Source of the DNA: Lachnospiraceae bacterium UBA3332
GTDB lineage: Bacteria; Bacillota; Clostridia; Lachnospirales; Lachnospiraceae
Length of the DNA: 6,248 nt
Assembly (NCBI GenBank): GCA_002361095.1
Contig: DERU01000230.1
Coordinates: 1 to 6,248, forward strand
Reading direction: 5' to 3'
The position numbers were made by a program, and so were the translations under genes. Positions 1 through 5,719 of the stretch are shown piece by piece. Numbering within the stretch: position 1 is the stretch's first letter; each line of letters begins with the position of its first letter. A model generated the notes under the pieces. That model was not told the origin of the DNA. It did not search any database and worked only from the letters and a program-made list of their open reading frames with translations.

Positions 1-98
1 TCAAACCTATGCGGCGGACGGGCCCGAAATGCAGGAAAAAGCCTTCGGTGAAGACCGAAGGCTTTTTTGCCGTCTTGTTCACTTTATTTCCTGCTCCG
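1..98. repeat. Left copy of a diverged direct repeat flanking the two-gene cassette
   Basis: Bases 1-44 match 5624-5667 at 43 of 44 positions (only 25 versus 5648 differs, c/t). Similarity continues with more changes through the terminator hairpin, and 73-97 matches 5694-5718 at 20 of 25, all differences being transitions. The right copy contains the true end of the nucleotidase gene. Read on the minus strand in the equivalent frame, this left copy ends R-S-R-K-stop (98-84), against R-G-K-K-stop at 5719-5705, so it carries a remnant of a nucleotidase 3' end. Similarity stops where the WG-repeat gene's stop codon begins (99). Inference: this is the distal copy of a duplicated insertion target, and the repeat should continue left of the window into the upstream region of a deacetylase gene. 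Confidence 0.85.
36..68 (-). terminator. Intrinsic terminator after the WG-repeat gene
   Basis: A perfect 14-bp stem pairs 36-49 with 54-67 around a 4-base loop (GAAG). On the minus strand it is followed by a run of T (40-36) and so ends transcription of the large gene whose stop is at 101-99. On the plus strand it has six T (63-68), so it could also act bidirectionally. It is homologous in position and sequence to the hairpin at 5661-5687 and is probably the relocated nucleotidase terminator serving the new upstream gene. Confidence 0.9.
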
Positions 99-3000
99 TC
101 ATGAGATCGCCTGCCTTATTTCTACTTGATACATTTCGCAATGCCCACCTCCGCAGCAGAAGAAGTGGCGTTTGTCCCCGCACCAGCTGATCCGTTCGTA
201 TCGTGGCGGGAGCACTTCCCGGCCCTCTTGGGTTATCAGTCCCTCCGCATATTGCTCCTTATCGCCGACCCGTACAGTCAAAAGCAGATCGGACAGACCT
301 CTGATCTCATAATACTTTGCAGGAATTATGACATTCCCGTCAAAGTCCATCATTCCCTGCTTTCCATCCTGAACAAAGATGATCCTTTTGCTCTTATGGT
401 CAATTCCGCCCCATGCTGTGTGATAGACACAGGGCAGCACGACACTTCCGTCCTTGTTGATCAGGCCGTGACGGTCTTCACCACCTTCGCGGATATATAC
501 CTCGTAGGGATCTTTCCAGGTGTAGATGCCGGTATACGCCGATTTGAAGCGTTCCCGCCCAGAGCGGTCAAGCAACTTTTCCACTGTGCGGCCAAGGGAC
601 TTGTCAAAGACCTCCACGCAGATACTTTCCCGGTCAGGAAACGATACGTCTGAAAACTGAGGCGCCAAAAGCGCCGTGCCCCGTTTGAGGTCAAAGACGC
701 CCCACGGCCCATCCTCCAAGACGCCGTCCTCGCCGTCTTCCATACAGAAGGCAAACAGTCCGTCCGAAAATTCATCGTCAATTTTTGCGAACGTCGGCTC
801 CGCCAGCCACTTCCCGTTTCGGTCGATGATCCCCCACTTACCGGTCTCCCAGCCGCCAAAATGAGCGCGAAACACATTCGGCTCGTCTCCAAAGTGACTG
901 ATTTCATCAAAGATGCAGGGGATCACCTCCTTGCCGGAGGGGTCGATCCCGCCCCAAAGCTCCTCGTCGGTCCAGTAGCGGCCCTGGTTGTATTTGTTGT
1001 TCCACTTGGGGTCGATGGTCCACTTTCCCTTGGCCACCAGGGCGATTCCATTGTGAAAGTCGTATGCGTAGATATATTGGGGCGCAATCACTTCCCGCCC
1101 GGTCTTGTCCACAAAACCCCAAACGCCCGCGACGGTGCTATGGTCCGAATGGAAGGCCAGATCCATAAATTCAAGCCGGAGTGTGGATACCCGGCATAAG
1201 CCCTCGCAAAAGACCCCCACGTCCTGATATGGGCGATCCGAATCAGGCGACTGGAGGAGCAACTCACTCCCATCTGGGAAGAGAAAGCAAGGCGCACCAT
1301 TTTTCCGTGCTTCGGCCATCCCTTTTTCAAAGTCTCCGACCCAGGTGCAGCCCTTGGGAATCGTGAGCTTCATGTCGGGATCAATATATCCGTAGCCCTT
1401 ATTTTGGCAGAAAAATCTTGCCCTTCCATCCTGGAACTTCCCCAAATCGTCAAACGCCAGGCTAGTCAAGCGCCGCCCCTCAACAGACGCCAGAGTGGAC
1501 TTCCCTCGTCGGTTAAAGGCCTGTCCGCTGAGCAGGACCCGAAGCAGGCCGGTCTCCGCATCCTGGTAAATCGCAGAAACATCCCAGGACCATATCTTCT
1601 TGATGCGCAGATCCCGATTCCCATAGACGACCTCATCTGTCAGCGCAGGCTCAGAATAGGGTTCGCTTTCCCTGTAGCATCGGATCCCCGCAATGTAAAA
1701 CCCATTCTTGAAAACGATCGCCGGGCCGCATTCCGGATATCCGTCGTATCGGCTTGCGTGATGCGTCAGAATGGCCGCCGATGACCAAATTTTATCGGTA
1801 AACACATGCTGAAAGCAGGACACAGCCTCCTGTTTTTCATCTGTTACGTCAATGGGGAGGACATATTTGCGGCACTCCCCGTTGTCAAAGAAAACCTTAA
1901 GGGCAAACCGCTCCGTATCCACCGGCGGCAACGGTTCCACGCCCGCCGGTTTTGGAATGTTGTGAAAAAGTTCCGCGCTTTCACGCTGTTCCGTTCTGAT
2001 AAATTCCTCGACCTTGCGTTCTCCGCCGTTAAAGGGGTAGCCGGTGATCTCCTGGATCCGATCAGTCTTATTTTCTATCCGTATGCTGAAAAAGCCAAGC
2101 CCCTCCACATAGGGAACGGCGCTGTATACCACATCATTGTAGCGGACGTACCCCAGTTTCATGTCCCCATGCTTTTGATGGGCGTCGCGCAAGGCATGAT
2201 AAAATCCACTATTCACGAAAAAACCGCCGCAGTCTTCCGTGCACCCGCTTACTTTTGCGTCCTTGTCCACGATGATGCAGTCATAAATGTCCGTATCCTC
2301 ACGGTTGAACGCATACATCAACTGGTAGATACGATCCAGCATTTCTTTACACGGGTAATACTGGAGGATCGCCCTCCCGTTGACCCGGGTCAGTCGCCAC
2401 AGCTCCGGCTTACAGTCATCCTTGCCGGAATAGTGCTGGACACGGTATTCCACATTTTCTCCTGACAGACACCGTTCAACATGCAGATATACGACCAGGA
2501 CTGTACTTTGGGCCGCAAAGGGCAGCTCCTGCAAATGGGCGCAGTAGTCCCCATCCAGTAATGCCGTCCTCTTGTTGCCGAAGGCATACATAAACACGGT
2601 ATACGCATAGCCATTTCGAATGCAGCGGTAGCCAATGCAGTCATCAAAAATCGCGGACTCCCGGACGGCATATCCCCTCTGGGGCAGCCAGTTTTTGATG
2701 AATTCATCCGCTCTTCTCCAAATATACAGGCCTTGGTCCGGTTCCTGCGGCGTTTTTAAGTGCTGCCCGGAGAAGACGCTCTGCAGTTCCCGGACCTGCC
2801 TGTCGTGAGGGGTGAGCGGTGTCACCGCGGAAGGAAGATCCATGGGTGAATCAGGCACGAAACTTTTGTTATCGTCGGCCTGTGTGTCCTCGTCCAAAAG
2901 AGCCGACTTTAGCTCATCGCACCGAATCTGCAAAACATGTTTGCCGCGGTCAATACAGTCAACCGTACAATAGTCGATCCAGCCCCCAACACGCAGACCG

Positions 3001-3605
3001 ACGCCGTTTCCCAGCCAAAGAATGATGCTTGAAACCATCTCCTGCGCCGGCTCAAGGGGCGTTCCGTACATAGGGTGCTTTGTGGCGAGATAGGTGCGAA
3101 TCTCCACCTCGGTAACAGTCTGCCCGATGCAAGGGGCAAAGAGGACGTCGGCGGCTATATTGGAGGCGCGTCCCTGCGAAGCGATATCCCACGGAATGCA
3201 GTTCATGCTCATGCAGAATTCCGGCTCCTGGGGCGTATCGATTTCAAATCGGTCGTCGTCCTCAAAGCCGACCAGCAGCGGCTCGTCAATCGTTGCTTCC
3301 CGCCAGAATAAGATATCTCCGGAAATATTGGCATAGCGAGATCGGCGTTGCCGTTCTTCCTCCGGAAGTCCTTTCAGTTGCTGGTATGCCGCGTCCTCCA
3401 TGCAGTCTTGGATATGAAAATAGCTCAGGCCAATCATTTTCAAGCGTTTGATTTTTCGCCCGCACAGATGGAAGCTGTCCAGCCGCTCCCGGATCTCCTG
3501 GGGTGAAGTCATCGTAGGCGCCGACCATTCCGACCCGGTAAAATACCCTTTCGAAAACGTGTCCTTTCCCATATTGTATGGATCATGAGATAACTGCGCG
3601 CACAC
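99..3605 (-). CDS. Large multidomain WG-repeat protein (1168 aa), function unknown
   Basis: The C-terminal third is a WG-repeat array (WG beta repeat family). Clear WG units begin near residues 829 (WGFVDKTGREVIAPQY), 884 (WGGIDPSGKEVIP), 924 (WGIIDRNGKW) and 968 (WGVFD). Degenerate units lie near 738 (YGYID), 1047 (GLINKDGSVVLP), 1083 (GMMDFDGNVIIP) and 1121 (GLITQEGREVLPPRY). Ahead of it are three segments I cannot assign: about 32-240 (contains IDEPLLVGFEDDDRFEID and MSMNCIPW), about 292-540, and about 565-715, which is beta-rich with an FFDNGE motif. A Ser/Pro/Asp-rich linker joins the first two. No signal peptide or membrane helix is seen, so it is probably cytoplasmic. The start chosen is GTG at 3605, eight bases after a perfect AGGAGG; an upstream in-frame GTG at 3614 overlaps that site, and ATG at 3572 has none. 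WG repeats occur widely in gut Firmicutes, mostly without known function; a binding or scaffold role is only inference. Confidence 0.9.
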   Translation of the reverse strand: MCAQLSHDPYNMGKDTFSKGYFTGSEWSAPTMTSPQEIRERLDSFHLCGRKIKRLKMIGLSYFHIQDCMEDAAYQQLKGLPEEERQRRSRYANISGDILFWREATIDEPLLVGFEDDDRFEIDTPQEPEFCMSMNCIPWDIASQGRASNIAADVLFAPCIGQTVTEVEIRTYLATKHPMYGTPLEPAQEMVSSIILWLGNGVGLRVGGWIDYCTVDCIDRGKHVLQIRCDELKSALLDEDTQADDNKSFVPDSPMDLPSAVTPLTPHDRQVRELQSVFSGQHLKTPQEPDQGLYIWRRADEFIKNWLPQRGYAVRESAIFDDCIGYRCIRNGYAYTVFMYAFGNKRTALLDGDYCAHLQELPFAAQSTVLVVYLHVERCLSGENVEYRVQHYSGKDDCKPELWRLTRVNGRAILQYYPCKEMLDRIYQLMYAFNREDTDIYDCIIVDKDAKVSGCTEDCGGFFVNSGFYHALRDAHQKHGDMKLGYVRYNDVVYSAVPYVEGLGFFSIRIENKTDRIQEITGYPFNGGERKVEEFIRTEQRESAELFHNIPKPAGVEPLPPVDTERFALKVFFDNGECRKYVLPIDVTDEKQEAVSCFQHVFTDKIWSSAAILTHHASRYDGYPECGPAIVFKNGFYIAGIRCYRESEPYSEPALTDEVVYGNRDLRIKKIWSWDVSAIYQDAETGLLRVLLSGQAFNRRGKSTLASVEGRRLTSLAFDDLGKFQDGRARFFCQNKGYGYIDPDMKLTIPKGCTWVGDFEKGMAEARKNGAPCFLFPDGSELLLQSPDSDRPYQDVGVFCEGLCRVSTLRLEFMDLAFHSDHSTVAGVWGFVDKTGREVIAPQYIYAYDFHNGIALVAKGKWTIDPKWNNKYNQGRYWTDEELWGGIDPSGKEVIPCIFDEISHFGDEPNVFRAHFGGWETGKWGIIDRNGKWLAEPTFAKIDDEFSDGLFAFCMEDGEDGVLEDGPWGVFDLKRGTALLAPQFSDVSFPDRESICVEVFDKSLGRTVEKLLDRSGRERFKSAYTGIYTWKDPYEVYIREGGEDRHGLINKDGSVVLPCVYHTAWGGIDHKSKRIIFVQDGKQGMMDFDGNVIIPAKYYEIRGLSDLLLTVRVGDKEQYAEGLITQEGREVLPPRYERISWCGDKRHFFCCGGGHCEMYQVEIRQAIS

Positions 3606-3613
3606 GGAAACCA

Positions 3614-3619
3614 CCTCCT
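3614..3619 (-). promoter_or_regulatory. Ribosome binding site fixing the GTG start of the WG-repeat gene
   Basis: The minus strand reads AGGAGG at 3619-3614, a perfect anti-Shine-Dalgarno match, then eight bases, then GTG at 3605-3603. The longer open frame starting at GTG 3614 would place its first codon on the last base of this site, so the start at 3605 is preferred. Confidence 0.85.
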
Positions 3620-3694
3620 ATGTAAAAAGCATAAACGATCACCGGCCCCATAGAACATACTTTTATTGCCCGGTCACCCTTTTCCTGTGCCTTC

Positions 3695-3723
3695 ATTGTA
3701 ACAAAAAGGGTTGGGAAATACAA
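3695..3723 (-). promoter_or_regulatory. Candidate sigma-A promoter for the WG-repeat gene
   Basis: On the minus strand, TTGTAT (3723-3718) is followed by a 17-base spacer and TACAAT (3700-3695). The -10 box matches consensus at 5 of 6 positions, the -35 only at 3 of 6. Transcription would begin near 3688, giving a leader of roughly 80 bases before GTG 3605. A 7-bp inverted repeat (3677-3683 with 3704-3710) brackets the -10 box and could be an operator. No better candidate was seen in this interval. Confidence 0.45.
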
Positions 3724-3774
3724 TGCACATACGCTCTCGCTGCGCGGCGGGAGCTCACCAAACAAAATAATTGA

Positions 3775-3915
3775 CTGTTCGGTACGAATAGCACAAGATA
3801 CTTTCGAAATGGTTTGATGGAGCGCAGACGGGTCAAAGTGAGTTTCAGCGCCGCCGGGGCCGCCGGGCTAATCGCCTTGACATCAAGAATGGCCGATGAT
3901 AGAATTTCCCGGTAA
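3775..3915 (+). other. Possible small ORF or gene remnant in the divergent intergenic region
   Basis: The plus strand is open from just after a TGA at 3772 to TAA at 3913-3915. From ATG 3817 it gives 32 residues, MERRRVKVSFSAAGAAGLIA and onward, ending DDRISR. The residue pattern is protein-like: a basic start, then an Ala/Gly-rich stretch coded mostly by G/C-ending codons. The upstream in-frame part (LFGTNSTRYFRNGL) has no start of its own beyond TTG 3814. No convincing ribosome binding site precedes ATG 3817, and the predicted promoter for the next gene lies inside the frame. It may be a remnant of an older gene, a leader peptide, or chance; I do not recognise it. Confidence 0.2.
3877..3905 (+). 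promoter_or_regulatory. Strong sigma-A promoter for the 423-residue gene
   Basis: TTGACA (3877-3882, 6 of 6), a 17-base spacer, then TAGAAT (3900-3905, 5 of 6) form a near-consensus vegetative promoter on the plus strand. Transcription would start near 3912, leaving a leader of about 64 bases before ATG 3976. A second -35-like box, TTGACT at 3771-3776, has no good -10 partner. The near-consensus boxes suggest substantial basal transcription unless it is repressed. Confidence 0.7.
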
Positions 3916-3962
3916 CCAACATCAATTTGGCTCAGGTCAACACACGGCTTTCCATCTGCCGA

Positions 3963-3969
3963 AAGGAGG
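3963..3969 (+). promoter_or_regulatory. Ribosome binding site of the 423-residue gene
   Basis: AAGGAGG at 3963-3969 lies six bases before ATG 3976, a strong clostridial-type Shine-Dalgarno that fixes the start. Confidence 0.85.
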
Positions 3970-3975
3970 CTCACC

Positions 3976-5247
3976 ATGCTTTATCGTCTGTATATCTACA
4001 AATCAACAGCCGTTGCCGCAAGCGCCCCGGCCATTGGCATCTGCAACCGGGCTGTGAGCCTCAACTCCCTGCGCGATTGGAAGGATAATAACGCGGCGAG
4101 ACGTATGCTGGGCTTCGACACCCGGAGCGTCGCCGCGAAGATCCACGCTCTGGTGGGTGAAAAATGCCGGGTTTATACGAAAACGCCGCCGAGCGGCTGC
4201 GGCGACGTAGAGTACCTGTGTATTGCCACTTCCTATGCGTGTGCACCGGCGGTGCTGCCCTCCGTTCACTGTATTGCGGCGGAACACGATCTGGTTCTGT
4301 ACGACGCCGAGACAGGGAGGACATTCTTTCGGAACCTGGTGAACCGAACCTATATTACAGTCAAGTCACGAATTGCCGATTATATGCGGACGATCCGTGG
4401 GGAGATGGGGCCGATATGGCGGATCCGAAAAATCGGCGTTTCGAAAACCGAACGCGACTATGATTACGCTTATATCGTGACGCTGAGAAAGGCCCCTGAT
4501 AAATCATTTTCCGCCCGATGCGCAGCGTTTTACCATTGCCTGAACGATCAGTTGCGCAACGATGAATCCTTGAAAACTGACAACGAATGCTTCACCATTG
4601 TGGGCCGGTGGTATAGTATATCCTTCTGCCTGGAAGGATATAAAAAGCACCCCAACCAAATGGGGTATTACGCCCAGGGCCTTCCAAAAGCGAAGCTGAT
4701 CAAAAGAATGGGCTGCGAAGAAGGTTTTCGCTGGTTGGAGCAGGAAGGCGAAAATATCGATGCGGTTTTAGACCGAATGAATTTCCGGGAGCTCAAACGG
4801 GCCTATCCCAACCCGGCGGATCGCTTTGTCGCCAGTGTGAATATCCAGAAGTGGGAATCCCGGAACGTGTTGGACATTCGCTATTGCGGAATCGGCTTCT
4901 ATGGCGCGGAAATTTTGTTTCACATCGTCCCCAGTGATTTTTATCAAGACGCAAATGAGATATCCGTTCTTGCTGTTTATGAGGATAACGCGGAGCCCAT
5001 CTTATCTGTTGTGAACCAATTCTATCCCTACTTTTATGAACGATATTATTTAGAGGAAAACCATCTGCCCCTGGAAATGTGGATCGACATTGTGGAAGCC
5101 GCCGGGAAAAAGCGGGAGGAGTGCATCGAGCTTCGCAATTTCCGTGACGCCCGGCTCCTGGATGTGTTTATTCGGTGGTCAAACGCACAATTCGATCTAT
5201 ATCGGTGTAGCGGTGATAACCGCATGTTCAATATTCAAGGCCCCTGA
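3976..5247 (+). CDS. Hypothetical protein, 423 aa, divergent from the WG-repeat gene
   Basis: I do not recognise this protein. It starts MLYRLYIYKS and has no signal peptide or membrane helix, so it is probably cytoplasmic. Three parts can be guessed: about 1-140, ending in a motif around DLVLYDAETGRTFFRN (105-120); about 145-235, alternating hydrophobic and charged, rich in Tyr and Cys, likely beta/alpha (YAYIVTL, then ECFTIVGRWYSISFCLEG); and about 240-423, with a helical segment (262-275), strands (VLDIRYCGIGFYGAEILFHI, 298-317) and a helical C-terminus containing LEMWIDIVEAAGKKREE. No nuclease, kinase or metal-site motif stands out. Strong promoter and ribosome site lie just upstream, and it diverges from the WG-repeat gene across about 370 bases. 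Its last 51 bases overlap the antisense 3' end of the broken deacetylase frame. Being an immunity-like or effector partner of the WG protein is possible but unsupported by motif. Confidence 0.85.
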   Translation: MLYRLYIYKSTAVAASAPAIGICNRAVSLNSLRDWKDNNAARRMLGFDTRSVAAKIHALVGEKCRVYTKTPPSGCGDVEYLCIATSYACAPAVLPSVHCIAAEHDLVLYDAETGRTFFRNLVNRTYITVKSRIADYMRTIRGEMGPIWRIRKIGVSKTERDYDYAYIVTLRKAPDKSFSARCAAFYHCLNDQLRNDESLKTDNECFTIVGRWYSISFCLEGYKKHPNQMGYYAQGLPKAKLIKRMGCEEGFRWLEQEGENIDAVLDRMNFRELKRAYPNPADRFVASVNIQKWESRNVLDIRYCGIGFYGAEILFHIVPSDFYQDANEISVLAVYEDNAEPILSVVNQFYPYFYERYYLEENHLPLEMWIDIVEAAGKKREECIELRNFRDARLLDVFIRWSNAQFDLYRCSGDNRMFNIQGP

Positions 5248-5598
5248 CCGTAAATCAACGCGTCCTCCCAACACCCGTTTGCTCTCGGTCATATCTATCC
5301 GGCGCAAAATTACGGCCGTTGTCTCCCGCAACCCCTTGGGAGACAACGGCCGTATTATTACATCACCCCAGGCCGCGTCGAAGCTCAGGGACGCCATCTT
5401 CTGGTCCCGCTGGACGCAGTAGATGGGTAGCTCCCTGGTGGCCGCCGCCGCGCCCACGATGGCCGGGTGGTTTACCACCCCGAACATCACCGCCGCTGCC
5501 AGCACGCACCCCAGCACCATCAGGTGCTTGCCCTTGACACACCATATCTTCGGGCTTTTCCCCCTAAACTTCAGCTTTTCCCTAAAAAACTGTCTCAC
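5197..5598 (-). pseudogene. Truncated PdaB-like polysaccharide deacetylase (5' fragment)
   Basis: The first 78 codons (5598-5365) look like the start of a Clostridia polysaccharide deacetylase of the PdaB/NodB-homology type. There is a basic N-terminus, one membrane segment near 26-43 (VLGCVLAAAVMFGVV), then ELPIYCVQRDQ and the first conserved motif LSFDAAWG (71-78), whose Asp is the presumed catalytic/metal residue. Family members continue for about 170-200 further residues with histidine metal ligands; here similarity stops at Gly78 and the frame runs on through the hairpin and unrelated sequence to a stop at 5197, giving 133 residues without the catalytic domain. Start GTG 5598 follows GGGAGGGG (5612-5605) by six bases. 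Transcription and translation signals look intact, so a short membrane peptide could still be made. Most likely a partial duplicate left by insertion of the two-gene cassette, the intact gene being expected left of position 1. Confidence 0.8.
5311..5354. terminator. Long perfect hairpin, probable bidirectional terminator at the cassette's right edge
   Basis: Bases 5311-5327 pair perfectly with 5338-5354 (17 bp, GC-rich, including CGGCCGTTGTCTCCC) around a 10-base loop. The plus-strand tail is ATTATTAC after the stem base; the minus-strand tail is AATTTTG. Neither is a long T run, so efficiency is uncertain, but stem strength is high. It lies 64 bases after the stop of the 423-residue gene and about 10 bases from the point where deacetylase similarity ends. 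It therefore could be the cassette's own terminator carried in with it, or a structured end involved in the rearrangement. Confidence 0.65.
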
Positions 5599-5623
5599 AA
5601 ATATCCCCTCCCGCAGGTTTTAG

Positions 5624-5719
5624 TCAAACCTATGCGGCGGACGGGCCTGAAATGCAGGAAAAAGCCTCCGGTAAAACAGGAGGCTTTCCTATATCTCGTT
5701 CGCTCTATTTCTTGCCCCT
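5624..5719. repeat. Right copy of the direct repeat: deacetylase leader, terminator and nucleotidase end
   Basis: This copy matches 1-98 (43 of 44 over the first 44 bases, about 80 percent over the last 25). It is the native arrangement, because the nucleotidase reading frame continues through it to the right and the deacetylase start continues from it to the left. The visible repeat ends around codon four from the nucleotidase stop. A short inverted repeat, AGGTTT/AAACCT (5615-5620 with 5626-5631), sits at the left border of the visible match, and the window itself starts inside the corresponding element of the other copy. Confidence 0.85.
5661..5687 (-). terminator. Intrinsic terminator of the 5'-nucleotidase gene
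   Basis: On the minus strand, AAAGCCTCC (5687-5679) pairs with GGAGGCTTT (5669-5661) around a 9-base loop, followed by more T (5660-5659). It starts 18 bases after the nucleotidase stop and separates that gene from the deacetylase start. It is the homologue of the hairpin at 36-67, with a compensatory base-pair change (c5668-g5680 here, t45-a58 there). Confidence 0.85.

Noticed and set aside
126..653. Plus-strand open frame of 175 residues
   Set aside because: It lies wholly antisense to the WG-repeat array, lacks a ribosome site, and its composition mirrors the repeat gene; a shadow.
1806..2465. Plus-strand open frame of 219 residues
   Set aside because: Antisense to the middle of the large minus-strand gene, with no ribosome site and no recognisable motif; the minus frame is continuous and well started.
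3606..3614. GTG at 3614 as start of the WG-repeat gene
   Set aside because: It overlaps the AGGAGG ribosome site; GTG at 3605 has ideal spacing.
3693..3977. Minus-strand open frame of 94 residues in the intergenic region
   Set aside because: Its ATG has no ribosome site, it overlaps the start of the 423-residue gene and the strong plus-strand promoter, and its end runs into the WG-gene promoter.
4003..4324. Two minus-strand frames rich in Arg and Ser
   Set aside because: Antisense to the well-supported 423-residue gene and of low-complexity composition typical of reversed GC-rich codons.
1..5667. Composite transposon or insertion sequence bounded by the direct repeats
   Set aside because: The repeats contain gene ends and terminators rather than inverted ends, and no transposase or integrase is encoded between them.
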